64,000 nt of DNA from Pedobacter sp. PF22-3 (GCF_026239555.1 NZ_JAPIVP010000010.1:62001-126000), one strand, 5' to 3'. Positions 18,897 through 27,170 are shown, counted from the stretch's first letter. Translations and numbers: made by a program. Notes: a model not told the origin generated them from the letters alone.

Positions 18897-18971
18897 AAAT
18901 ATTTAACCGTATTAATAAATATATACAATTATATTATTTAAAAATGGCTATTTATCATGGATATATATATT

Positions 18972-19244
18972 CTACATCATTTTTATAAGTACCCCTATAG
19001 GCCTAGAATAATCTATAAAAAGATAGCTGCTTAAAATGAGAAAGTACACTAAAGCCTCATCAATCGTCATTGTTTTCTCTAGTTTAATTTCAGGAGGGCT
19101 TATGCCTTCTAGACAAGAGAGATATAGATCCAGATATTACCAGCCAACTTTTATATCATTATAAGTTTGCGCAACCACACAATAACTGTATCCAAGTATT
19201 GCTAACAGTACTAAAAAACAATTGCGGATAAGCTTCATAAACAT
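18972..19244 (-). pseudogene. Possible secreted small protein gene with an internal stop
   Basis: The minus frame from the ATGs at 19244/19238 encodes a good signal peptide (MKLIRNCFLVLLAILGYSYC, then VVAQ) and NDIKVGW, then a TAA at 19137-19139. The same frame stays open for 54 more codons (YLDLYLSCLEGISPPEIKLE, TMTIDEALVYFLIL) to a TAG at 18972. A signal peptide followed by an open frame interrupted once suggests a recently disabled gene. The alternative is a truncated leader or chance. Function unknown. The rest of the 18897-19406 gap shows nothing else. Confidence 0.4.
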
Positions 19245-19406
19245 ATTAAGATAGAAAATCCACTGCATATACCTTTAGAAATAGAAATTTGCTTTTTCTT
19301 GGAATCTTATTCGCGAACGATCAGAGGCATGCAACAATATGCTACATGCCTCTGGAGGTAATATCTGGCATTTTTTATTGCTTAATACAACAAAATGTAC
19401 TGCCGC

Positions 19407-20621
19407 CTAAAACTGGTGAAAGGTTGTAATACTTTTTGCAGGAAGCGTATACGTAAATGCATTACCTGAAACAGCGACTGATCCTATTGAAGACATGTTT
19501 TCATTACTTGATGTACGATGAATATTCAACGAAGCAACACCACTAACATTAGCTACCGAAAAAGACTGGCTTACGGCAGAAGTGCCTGTATTAACAGCCA
19601 CAATTACCAATCCACCTCCCCGATAGGCTGTTAAATAAATGTTAGGGGTAGGATTATAAGTACAGGCAATTCTTTGTTTTCCTGGTCTTATCCATTTGGC
19701 AAACTGGCCGCCGGTGTAGCCGGCTTTGTAAATTGTACCACTTTGATTAACCAGGTTAACGCTTGCATCATTGTCATTAACCCACCAAAAGTAGTAAGCA
19801 CTAAACTGGTTGTTCATACAATCATTAATGTTTTTAGCTAAAACTAAACAGTTATCCATATTGTCGCGGCTATTTTCAACATAGTATTCTGTCATCCAAA
19901 TGCGTTTTCCTTTATTAAGTGCATTTTGGTGCACATAATTACCACCACCGTAAAGATGCCCGGAAACATAAGAAATTTTAGCCACAGCGGTTGCATCGTT
20001 CAGTGTTGGGTCAGTATAGGTATCGTTAAAATTAATAGCATCAGCACAAACAATGGGTTTGCCAATATTTGATCCGCCAGCTTTAATAATATCACGGATC
20101 TGAGATCCATCCAAATTGCCATCTTCTGAAGAGCCATCAGGCTCATTTTTTATAGATACAAAATCACAGTTTATGGCTGAAGCGGCGCTACCCAGCCAAT
20201 TGCAGAAATTAACATACTGGCTAGATGGAATGGTATTTCCTGACCGGTAAGCGGTAGGTATTTTCCAGGGGCAGCCTAATACTTTAGCGCCCCGGGCATG
20301 TGCCGCAGCAGCATTGTTCGTTTCATCTGTCCATGCATTATTCTGGTCGAAACGAACCCTTAACAAAGAAAAGCCCAGTGTATTATAAAGTGCATCATTT
20401 TTGGCTGTAGTAAGCGTACCACACCACGCACTGGAAAAGCCTAGTCCATCAATGGTTTGATAATAGGTATTGCCATCAATAGATGCCGCCCCATTTAACT
20501 GTGGTTCAATATTTTCTTCAATCTGCTGTTTTTCTTTATTTTCTTCAATTTGCTGTTTTTCTTTTGCACAGCCTTGTAGTAAAAATAGCGTAATAGCAAT
20601 AACACAAATTTTAAATTTCAT
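19407..20621 (-). CDS. GH30 family glucuronoxylanase-like lipoprotein
   Basis: A 404-residue surface or periplasmic glycosidase. A lipoprotein signal (LFLLQGCAKEK) is followed by a short linker with a tandem repeat of KEKQQIEEN. The TIM-barrel shows GLGFSSAWCG at the start, the acid/base glutamate in SIKNEPDGS and the nucleophile glutamate in RIWMTEYYVEN. FAKWIRPGKQRIA and a C-terminal beta-sandwich ending SITTFHQF follow, an arrangement typical of GH30 xylanases (subfamily 8 type). That subfamily cuts glucuronoxylan. No transporter or xylan genes flank it. Confidence 0.88.
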   Translation of the reverse strand: MKFKICVIAITLFLLQGCAKEKQQIEENKEKQQIEENIEPQLNGAASIDGNTYYQTIDGLGFSSAWCGTLTTAKNDALYNTLGFSLLRVRFDQNNAWTDETNNAAAAHARGAKVLGCPWKIPTAYRSGNTIPSSQYVNFCNWLGSAASAINCDFVSIKNEPDGSSEDGNLDGSQIRDIIKAGGSNIGKPIVCADAINFNDTYTDPTLNDATAVAKISYVSGHLYGGGNYVHQNALNKGKRIWMTEYYVENSRDNMDNCLVLAKNINDCMNNQFSAYYFWWVNDNDASVNLVNQSGTIYKAGYTGGQFAKWIRPGKQRIACTYNPTPNIYLTAYRGGGLVIVAVNTGTSAVSQSFSVANVSGVASLNIHRTSSNENMSSIGSVAVSGNAFTYTLPAKSITTFHQF

Positions 20622-20681
20622 GATTGTTTGTTTTAGGTTTTTTAAAGATAGATAGTCACTAATTTTGAAAAATTTTAAAGA

Positions 20682-20804
20682 TTACTTACTTGAATGCCCC
20701 TCCTTTCTTTTAGTGTTCGGAATTTGTTGCATACGAAATGTTCTGCCAGATATTCTTCCTTGGCTATCATTGGAAAATATGTATGTGAATCCGTAATCAT
20801 TCAT
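20682..20804 (-). CDS. Possible 40-aa peptide
   Basis: An ATG at 20804 is preceded on the minus strand by an AAAAAGGATT ribosome-binding-like stretch and opens a 40-codon frame (MNDYGFTYIFSNDSQGRISG, later KRKEGHSSK). It has balanced composition in a very AT-rich gap, which weakly favours coding. No family recognised. Confidence 0.25.
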   Translation of the reverse strand: MNDYGFTYIFSNDSQGRISGRTFRMQQIPNTKRKEGHSSK

Positions 20805-21642
20805 AATCCTTTTTATTTACAATTACCAGCCAGTTAAAAGTTTTGGCTAAAACATCTTCGATTAAGCTTATACAAAAATTCATTAACGATACAACTGTAA
20901 ATACTTCCTTTTATTTTGTTATAACTCTATAAAACTGCGATACCAAATATCATTTTATACAAATCATAAAGGCAAATTCAAATCATTGTATAATTACACC
21001 ACCTCTAAAGCAAATACATTTTCGGCATTTCTCACACATATAGGTCTAAATACTCATTTATCCAAATACGATATCTTAAAAAACTACAAAAACAACTATT
21101 TTATCATACTTATATTTAAAATAAATACTATATTTTTCTTCGCTGCGAAACTCAAACAATTAAACTTAAAGCATACATACCTTGATTGACAGAAATAATT
21201 TCAGATATTTAAAATCATTAAAAAAGCGGATTTAAAGCATTAAAAAACCGAATAATCTATTGGTTAGCAGTTCAAATGTATTGGTTTATAATTCCAACGT
21301 AGGGCAATTTTTATTAAATTAGCAGTTCAAATGTTCAAAAATCATTAACTCAAATTATCAGCGCTTAAACAAATTAAAAACACATAAGATAGCATAACCT
21401 ATATTATTAATTATACAAAAATTGATTCACCCATATAAACCAGCTTGTTCAATGCAATCGTTATTATAACTAAGGCTTAAACCTGAAATACTTTGCAGGA
21501 GATGTGAAATCAAAATTATTTCCGATGATTCATTTCTTTATTTCCCTTTTGCAAAACCAATAAAAAATCAGCCAAGGCAAAAATAATTAACTAAAAATCA
21601 GGCAGATAATTTAATAATTTAATAAAATTTCGTTAAGCCCTT
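20805..21642. other. AT-rich intergenic region
   Basis: Over 800 bases of strongly AT-rich sequence with no convincing gene on either strand. The only ORF over 60 codons (20986-21189) has a low-complexity Lys/Asn/Ile composition that reflects base content. A loose direct repeat (GCAGTTCAAATGT) occurs at about 21270 and 21320. Confidence 0.6.
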
Positions 21643-21671
21643 TTGAAAAGCAAAAATATTATATACCTTTG
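21643..21671 (+). promoter_or_regulatory. Promoter of the second tRNA unit
   Basis: TTG at 21643-21645 and TACCTTTG at 21664-21671 fit the -33/-7 Bacteroidota pattern with an 18-base spacer. Confidence 0.75.
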
Positions 21672-21706
21672 CACTCCTTCAAACGGAGTATTGAAGTAAC
21701 ATAGAG

Positions 21707-21782
<76 letters not shown>

Positions 21783-21849
21783 ATTCAGTTGGTAGTTCTC
21801 AGTTGGCAGTTTACTGCAAATTGAAAACTGGAAATTAAAATACTGAAAT

Positions 21850-21921
21850 GGCCCGTTCGTCTAGGGGTGAGGACGCCAGATTTTCATTCTGGAAACAGGG
21901 GTTCGATTCCCCTACGGGCTA
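21850..21921 (+). tRNA. tRNA-Glu (TTC), copy 2
   Basis: Identical to the copy at 16625, anticodon TTC in loop TTTTCAT. CCA not encoded. Followed by its own, unrelated terminator. Confidence 0.95.
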
Positions 21922-21943
21922 CAAAATCACATCGAATGATGTT

Positions 21944-21978
21944 AAAACCTGCAAATCAAACATTTGCAGGTTTTTTTT
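21944..21978 (+). terminator. Intrinsic terminator of the second tRNA unit
   Basis: AAACCTGCAAAT pairs with ATTTGCAGGTTT across a five-base loop and runs into eight T residues. The stem differs from the terminator of the first tRNA copy. Confidence 0.93.
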
Positions 21979-22172
21979 ATTGATATCAAAACTTAATAAA
22001 AAAGTTGGTAATTCAGCGCGTATCGTTACAGAAAATCTTTAAAGGAAGCACCTATTCCGCACTTTAATCGAAGATTTTATTTATTCATGGAGATAATATA
22101 AACAGTATCCCTCACGTCAGTCATTCCAATCTTCCATTCTTTATTTGATACATATTAGGTTCATCATCTATC

Positions 22173-22502
22173 TTAGGCTATCAATGCCAAAACCGTATTA
22201 GTGATCAAATCACAGATATCCTGCTTAAACCGATCAATCAAAATTTCCGACAGGCCAGCCTGTTTAAGCAATTCCATTTTCAGTTCGTCTTTTTGCCCCG
22301 CTAACAGATCAGCAAAATCAGATTTGCTTATTGATCCTGCAGCTAGTTCCGTTATCCAGCCTTCAAGATCAGTCTGCATTTGATTAACCATCACATACCC
22401 ATCAGACGTTGCCGCAGCAGCATATTCCCTGAGGTCCTTTTCTGCCATGCCTGCAATGCCTTGTTTCAGTATTTCCCAAATATTGCTAAAATCGATAATC
22501 AT
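22173..22502 (-). CDS. Small helical protein, last gene of the R-body cluster
   Basis: A 109-residue, mostly helical protein without signal peptide (DFSNIWEILKQGIAGMAEKD, then QAGLSEILIDRFKQDICDLI). It starts 11 bp after the lipoprotein gene, so the two are probably cotranscribed. Not recognised. Its place after a lysozyme and a lipoprotein suggests a role in the same step, which is inference. Confidence 0.75.
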   Translation of the reverse strand: MIIDFSNIWEILKQGIAGMAEKDLREYAAAATSDGYVMVNQMQTDLEGWITELAAGSISKSDFADLLAGQKDELKMELLKQAGLSEILIDRFKQDICDLITNTVLALIA

Positions 22503-22513
22503 TATTTTAATTT

Positions 22514-22930
22514 TTAACGTTTAATCTTTCTAATTTCCAGATCGGCAATCTGGTCGAACGAAAAGGCTATCTGTTGCTTTTTATCAGTGATATAGGCCGG
22601 ACTACACTTCCTATCGTTCTGCCACCTTACAAGGAAACCACCGAGCAAATTCGCTTTTGGATCGTTTAGCAAGGCATACATATTATTCGTTATGTCATTA
22701 TGCAGCCGGTGTTTATTATATTCTATAGCTTTATTAATGTCTGATTGTAAAGCTTTTACTTCTGCGGCATGGCTAGCATAATCGGTTGTGGCTTCATCCA
22801 TCAAGCTTAGAGCATCTACCTTGAGAGATGTAATCTGCTTATAGGCAAACCGGTCGAAATTTGAAATAACCGGACTGCACGCTGTACTGATTAAAATACT
22901 TGCCAGCAAGCAATAAGCTATTTTTTTCAT
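22514..22930 (-). CDS. Small lipoprotein downstream of the lysozyme
   Basis: A 138-residue protein with a lipoprotein-type signal (MKKIAYCLLASILISTACSP) and a helical, charged remainder (HAAEVKALQSDINKAIEY). It lies 8 bp after the GH25 lysozyme gene. Size, lipid anchor and helical content would suit a spanin-like outer-membrane partner, but there is no sequence match that I recognise and this is only positional inference. Confidence 0.75.
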   Translation of the reverse strand: MKKIAYCLLASILISTACSPVISNFDRFAYKQITSLKVDALSLMDEATTDYASHAAEVKALQSDINKAIEYNKHRLHNDITNNMYALLNDPKANLLGGFLVRWQNDRKCSPAYITDKKQQIAFSFDQIADLEIRKIKR

Positions 22931-22938
22931 ACCTGTTA

Positions 22939-23796
22939 TTAAATATTGGTGATAAGCGCCAATGCATTTAATGCTGCTTTACCTCCGTTAAAAAGATCCT
23001 GATCAACCTGCCCGGGCACGCCTGTCACCTCCCCGGCGCCCGAATATTGCCAAAAAGTATATTCTTGCCATGAACCAAATAACCCCGGAGGTTTAGACTG
23101 ATAGGAAGGCACCCACAATGGGTAATTGGGAAGAGTGACGCCGTTAAAGTATTCTGACCAGAACGATTTTGCGGTATAAATCATCGGGGTGCGACCCGTT
23201 GCAGCTGAAAGCTGGCTAAGGCAATCCTGAATCAACTGCACACAGGCATCCTTATTATACAAAATGTACTGGTTCATTGCCTGGCTTTGCGCATCATTTG
23301 ACCCTACCTGCCACTCAATATCCAACACCGGTGGCAAAGTGCCCGGGGCAGCAAAATCAATCCCGCAAGATAAAAAGTTCTGCATCTGAACAGCAGCGGA
23401 ATCCTGAAAAGTTAAAAAATGGTAGGCGCCAAATATCAGTTTCTGTTGCCTGATGGTTGCCATATTAGGAGATAACGTTTGGTCTTTAAAACCAGCACCC
23501 TGACTGGCTTTGCAATAAACGAACTGAATATGTGGTGATAACTGATCCCAGTTGATATTGCTGTTAAAATGGCTGATATCCATACCCTGTGGCACCAGAT
23601 TATCCAACACGCCCCATGTAGCAGGACCCGCAATGCCGTCGGCACTTAATTGATGATCCGTTTGAAATTGACTGACGGCTGCCTGAGTACCCGGACCAAA
23701 GTTACCATCAATGGCCAATGAATAGTTAAGAAAAGAGAGTGCTCTTTGCAGCATAAAAACCTCGCTGCCTGCAGAGCCGATTGAAAGTGTTTGCAT
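22939..23796 (-). CDS. GH25 lysozyme with N-terminal peptidoglycan-binding domain
   Basis: A 285-residue muramidase. Residues 1-65 form a PG_binding_1 domain (GSAGSEVFMLQRALSFLNY, DGNFGPGTQAAVSQFQ). From about residue 72 a GH25 barrel begins with GMDISHFN and carries the catalytic DxE in PVLDIEW, then MIYTAKSFWSEYF and the C-terminal FWQYSGAGEVTGVPGQVDQD. There is no signal peptide, so the enzyme is made in the cytosol and would need a holin-like path or lysis to reach the wall, as for phage endolysins. Placed 48 bp after the multi-TM gene and 8 bp before a lipoprotein gene. Confidence 0.93.
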   Translation of the reverse strand: MQTLSIGSAGSEVFMLQRALSFLNYSLAIDGNFGPGTQAAVSQFQTDHQLSADGIAGPATWGVLDNLVPQGMDISHFNSNINWDQLSPHIQFVYCKASQGAGFKDQTLSPNMATIRQQKLIFGAYHFLTFQDSAAVQMQNFLSCGIDFAAPGTLPPVLDIEWQVGSNDAQSQAMNQYILYNKDACVQLIQDCLSQLSAATGRTPMIYTAKSFWSEYFNGVTLPNYPLWVPSYQSKPPGLFGSWQEYTFWQYSGAGEVTGVPGQVDQDLFNGGKAALNALALITNI

Positions 23797-23844
23797 ATTC
23801 TAAGATTAAGTTTGATAAATATTTCAATGGCAATAGGTATAAAG

Positions 23845-24621
23845 TTATCCGTAAAAGTTATTGTTTCCGATATTTGTGTTCGTTGGCAAAGGTTGTGTAG
23901 TTGTGGGTACCTGATACGGAGTTATAATGGATTTGGCCACAGGCCTGACCTCAGGAGGATTGGTTTTCTGTGCAGCCTCAGGATCATTTTCTTTTGACCG
24001 GATCGCCACAAATGTGGCGCTACTGATGCCCATTAGTGTCAATAACGTATCACTCAACTCCGGCAAAATGCATCCCGTTTTAATTTCCCCTATTTTATAA
24101 ATGTAAATGGCAACACCCACCAATGTCCATACTACATGCTGAAAACGATGAATACTGATACCTGAATCATCTGATAATATATCGGTAAAAAAGCCTCTCG
24201 ACGGAGTATTCTGGTGCCTTGGTCGCTGATCTTTTAATTCCCGTTTATCTATGATTTTTGATGTGACTGCGGTACCGGAAAAAATTCCCAAAAGCACCAG
24301 TGCAGTCTTATTAATATCAGTTTCAGCACAATCTCCTTTAAATAGTGATAAGTAAATATAGGATGATGATATCACCATTGTCCAAACACCCAGTTGTACT
24401 TTGGACAGACTGAAAGGATATTCTCGGCTTAATGTCTTACCTAGTTTAATTTCCAGCTGTTTATGGTTACTGTGGAATTCCTCATTGTTAGTAATTTCTT
24501 CTCTCAAGAGCGACGTCCACGCCGCTAAACAAAAAAATATGATTAGCGTAACCACAATGAAGCAGCCCGAAATCAGCATCGGGTAAATCATAACATTTAG
24601 CGGGGAACAAATCGGGCCCAT
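23845..24621 (-). CDS. Multi-pass membrane protein with an internal duplication
   Basis: A 258-residue protein with a first hydrophobic segment (about residues 12-36) and then two related units. Unit 1 runs FSLSKVQLGVWTMVISSSYI to LVLLGIFSGTAVTSKI; unit 2 runs ISIHRFQHVVWTLVGVAIYI to LLTLMGISSATFVAIRS. They share QxxVWTxV, a Cys about 15 residues later and LxGIxSxTxV, so each gives a two-helix hairpin. The C-terminus is a Pro/Thr/Asn-rich tail. Function unknown. Next to a signal-less lysozyme it could help release, but holins are usually much smaller. Confidence 0.8.
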   Translation of the reverse strand: MGPICSPLNVMIYPMLISGCFIVVTLIIFFCLAAWTSLLREEITNNEEFHSNHKQLEIKLGKTLSREYPFSLSKVQLGVWTMVISSSYIYLSLFKGDCAETDINKTALVLLGIFSGTAVTSKIIDKRELKDQRPRHQNTPSRGFFTDILSDDSGISIHRFQHVVWTLVGVAIYIYKIGEIKTGCILPELSDTLLTLMGISSATFVAIRSKENDPEAAQKTNPPEVRPVAKSIITPYQVPTTTQPLPTNTNIGNNNFYG

Positions 24622-24722
24622 AAGATTGATTGATAAATTAAAAGAAATATAAATAATTAATCAGCTTGTTTACATTTTCGTACATATTGCTGTATCCAAA
24701 ATCCTGTCTACTACAGATAAAC

Positions 24723-25193
24723 TTAAGAAACTACGATTAAAAGGATCCCAAGCCCATTCTGCTCACAATAACCTGCTTGTCCGGCATTGTCAACTGAATA
24801 CTGCTGCATTTGTGCTTTCGCCGCTATACTGAAACCTATTCCCACTACATATTTGGATAATTTCACGTCGCTTCCCTGAACCGCATAATATCCTACTTTA
24901 GTAACGTCTTTTAAGATACGGTTCAGAAAAGGCTTGGTCTTGGTAGCGCTTTCCACTTTCATTTCAATAGCGTAATACTCCTGATTGTGACCAATCCCTA
25001 TGTCAAGACGTGATTTGTCCCATGGTGAAGGGTAAGGTAGTTCACGGGCACCACTATATCCCTGGTTCGCATCTCTAAGCGCCAGAATCAATTCAGTCTG
25101 AAGCCAAATTTCCCAACCCGCACCTGTACTGATCGCATTAACGGTTTGCGGCGCTTTTAATTTAAAAAAATTTAATAATTCATCTGCTGTCAT
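24723..25193 (-). CDS. PD-(D/E)XK nuclease-like protein 1
   Basis: A 156-residue cytosolic protein. The core SRLDIGIGHNQEYYAIEMKV fits the D...(E)xK pattern of the PD-(D/E)XK nuclease superfamily (Asp in RLDIGI, Glu-Met-Lys in IEMKV). An upstream helix carries GWEIWLQTELILAL. The next gene upstream encodes a larger protein with the same WExW-Q motif and an ELK core, so the two are paralogues. Nuclease activity is an inference; restriction-like, repair and toxin roles remain open. Confidence 0.75.
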   Translation of the reverse strand: MTADELLNFFKLKAPQTVNAISTGAGWEIWLQTELILALRDANQGYSGARELPYPSPWDKSRLDIGIGHNQEYYAIEMKVESATKTKPFLNRILKDVTKVGYYAVQGSDVKLSKYVVGIGFSIAAKAQMQQYSVDNAGQAGYCEQNGLGILLIVVS

Positions 25194-25219
25194 AAGTTTG
25201 CATTTTAAGTTATAGTTAA

Positions 25220-26020
25220 TCAGTCGCTAATTTCCATCGGATTTGACGCTGATGAACCAAGCAACGACGACCCGGATGTCCCGGAAGTAAGGTCTATGGG
25301 ATTTAATACGGATGAACCAGGCAAAGGCGACCCAAAAAGACCAGAGGAATTAAATGACCCAGACAAGCCAAACTGTGCAGTTGGAGAAGAAGGTAAAGCA
25401 GAATTTGCCCAATCTGGCTGAACCAAAGTGTAAAAAAGCTGCGCCCAAATTTCCACCTCGCCATTTGTTGTTATGTAAATACTGCGTAAGTCGGTGTATT
25501 TTTTCAGATAGTTTTGAGCTTCAGGCGCAAAGTTTAATGCCACAACGGCTGTTTGACAATACCTATTCTCGTCATTTATATTATCCTGATTAAGTTTTTT
25601 CTGATCTTCATTTACACCTGTGACTAAAGAATAGATTGCTGAGTAGAGTGGTTGGTTCGAGACACTTAATGGATCAACCTGTTGGGGATCCCCTATAGAA
25701 TTAACAAGCGGTCCCGCGGAGAGACATTTTAACTCTACTGCAATTCGGTATCTCGGATCTGCAGTATTACCATTAATCAACCAATCAACCGCAGGCTGTT
25801 TTGAACTTCTATTTCCTTTCGAATTTAACCTCATTTTGTAAATTTCCGCTTCCCGGAGGATATCCACATCCGGGTATTTTGAGTGCATATATGCTGCAAA
25901 ATCAATTTGAACCCAAGCCTCCCAACTACCTCTCAAGGGCCAACACTGTTTGATGTAATCGCTTCTTTCTTCACACCAGTCCTTCAAATACTTTAAAAAA
26001 GTTTGATAATCTATTTCCAT
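25220..26020 (-). CDS. PD-(D/E)XK nuclease-like protein 2 with repetitive tail
   Basis: A 266-residue protein. GSWEAWVQIDFAAYMHSKYP parallels GWEIWLQTELILAL in the next gene, and PAVDWLINGN followed by RIAVELKCLSAG gives the D...ExK nuclease-like core. After about residue 205 the sequence turns into a low-complexity Gly/Ser/Leu tail with repeated GSSxLGSS/SNPMEI-type units (SSVLNPIDL, SASNPMEISD). It lies 11 bp downstream of the Gln-rich gene. A nuclease carried as cargo by the R-body system is one possible reading and is untested. Confidence 0.75.
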   Translation of the reverse strand: MEIDYQTFLKYLKDWCEERSDYIKQCWPLRGSWEAWVQIDFAAYMHSKYPDVDILREAEIYKMRLNSKGNRSSKQPAVDWLINGNTADPRYRIAVELKCLSAGPLVNSIGDPQQVDPLSVSNQPLYSAIYSLVTGVNEDQKKLNQDNINDENRYCQTAVVALNFAPEAQNYLKKYTDLRSIYITTNGEVEIWAQLFYTLVQPDWANSALPSSPTAQFGLSGSFNSSGLFGSPLPGSSVLNPIDLTSGTSGSSLLGSSASNPMEISD

Positions 26021-26031
26021 AACTTTCCGAA

Positions 26032-26442
26032 TTAGTTTCCGGCGTTTTGCTGCGCTGGATTGTTTATAATACTTTCGGCATTTTGTACACTTTGCTGGGC
26101 AGCCAACATGGCCGCATCAACATTGGTATTTACCGTATTCATCGCTTGCTGAATAGGATTAATTAACGGCGGTGACACCGGTATAACAGCTGTTGCAGCT
26201 TGAGGCTGCGCCTGGTCATTAACCATTTGCAAACTACTTGCGGCAAGTGCCTGGAAGCTACTATCAACCTGCGATTGCATCGCCTGTATAGCCTGTTGTT
26301 GAATGGTGGCAATCTGCGATTTAAGATCGCTGATTTGTTGCTGCATGACCTGATAAGGCGACATTGATGACGCCGCTGCAGGCTGATTATCGGGCACAAC
26401 GGGTGTGCCCCCTGTATTAGGAGAATCGCTTTGCTGTTGCAT
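26032..26442 (-). CDS. Gln/Ala-rich coiled-coil protein of the R-body cluster
   Basis: A 136-residue protein with a Pro/Asn-rich start (SPNTGGTPVVPDNQPAA) and a long helical Gln/Ala-rich middle (MQQQISDLKSQIATIQQQAI), then more helices (MNTVNTNVDAAMLAAQQSVQ). It shares low-complexity style with the RebB paralogues but not their conserved core. The first gene after the stem-loop that follows the RebB array. Perhaps a structural or adaptor protein of the R-body, by position only. Confidence 0.75.
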   Translation of the reverse strand: MQQQSDSPNTGGTPVVPDNQPAAASSMSPYQVMQQQISDLKSQIATIQQQAIQAMQSQVDSSFQALAASSLQMVNDQAQPQAATAVIPVSPPLINPIQQAMNTVNTNVDAAMLAAQQSVQNAESIINNPAQQNAGN

Positions 26443-26469
26443 AGTAATGTTTTTTTAAGTGATTGGAAT

Positions 26470-26500
26470 GAGGGCAGTACCTGTTTATGGCACCGCCCTC
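26470..26500 (-). other. Strong intercistronic stem-loop after the RebB array
   Basis: On the minus strand GAGGGCGGTGCC pairs with GGTACTGCCCTC (12 bp, two GU pairs) over a seven-base loop. No T tract follows, so it is not a standard terminator. It sits in the 100-bp gap after the last RebB gene, where it could protect the abundant reb mRNA from 3' decay and lower expression of the genes beyond. Confidence 0.8.
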
Positions 26501-26542
26501 TTGAACCATTTCCGTTCCTTTTGGATCCGGTGTAAAGACGGC

Positions 26543-26812
26543 TTAAGAGCCGAAGATCTGTTTAGTGCCTACGGCATCAGATGCGGTATCAATTGAATAC
26601 AGCATGGTTACACCCATAGTAGTAGCTGCCTGCGCGGTAATGTTACTTTGCTGTTGACTGCTGGTTGCATTGTGTGCTGCATTAGCCAATGCTTGTGCAG
26701 TAGCCTGGTACAAGTTGCCCATTGCAATTGCAGGAGCATCACCCAATACTTTGGTGTTTGCCTGGGTTACAGAGTCGGTGATCTGATCGTTTACTGAAGT
26801 TGGAAAAGCCAT
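26543..26812 (-). CDS. RebB-family R-body protein, paralogue 7
   Basis: An 89-residue member of the RebB (killing trait) family: PTSVNDQITDSVTQANTKVL, then GDAPAIAMGNLYQATAQALA and NAAHNATSSQQQSN. These proteins polymerise into R-bodies, long ribbons rolled in a coil that can extend and break membranes. Last gene of the seven-copy tandem array. It belongs with the copies at 26854 and 28074 (TQANTKVLG, TTMGVT subtype). Confidence 0.9.
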   Translation of the reverse strand: MAFPTSVNDQITDSVTQANTKVLGDAPAIAMGNLYQATAQALANAAHNATSSQQQSNITAQAATTMGVTMLYSIDTASDAVGTKQIFGS

Positions 26813-26853
26813 GATAAGTTGGTTTTAAAGATTAATAGATAATTTTTGTTTAA

Positions 26854-27141
26854 TTAAAATCCCTTCGCTTTGCCGGGAGTATAGATTTGTTTGGTACCCA
26901 CTGCATCCGAAGCGGTGTCGATTGAATACAAAGTGGTTACACCCATTGTAGTTGCCGCCTGGGCCGTAATATTACTTTGCTGCTGACTGGTGGTTGCATT
27001 GTGTGCTGCATTGGCCAAAGCCTGCGAGCTAGCCTGGAAAAAATTGCCCATCGCTATTGCTGCTGCATCGCCCAATACCTTGGTGTTGGCCTGAGTCACC
27101 GAATCGGTGATCTGACTGTTTACTGCTGTTGGAAAAGCCAT
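26854..27141 (-). CDS. RebB-family R-body protein, paralogue 6
   Basis: A 95-residue copy with the same core (NSQITDSVTQANTKVLGDAA, then SSQALANAAHNATTSQQQSN). The C-terminus is extended by TPGKAKGF after the usual KQIY end, giving the longest copy. Spacing to the neighbouring copies is 29 and 41 bp, consistent with one transcript. Confidence 0.9.
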   Translation of the reverse strand: MAFPTAVNSQITDSVTQANTKVLGDAAAIAMGNFFQASSQALANAAHNATTSQQQSNITAQAATTMGVTTLYSIDTASDAVGTKQIYTPGKAKGF

Positions 27142-27170
27142 TGTTATTTAGTTTGAGGTGAACATTAGGT

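Noticed and set aside
20986..21189. 67-codon plus-strand ORF in the AT-rich gap
   Set aside because: Its Lys/Asn/Ile/Phe-rich composition follows base content, with no ribosome-binding site or known motif.
21848..22042. 64-codon ORF across the second tRNA-Glu
   Set aside because: It runs through the tRNA and its terminator; the tRNA explains the sequence.
22173..24621. Degenerate prophage
   Set aside because: No integrase, terminase, capsid or tail genes were seen; only the lysis-like genes suggest a phage.
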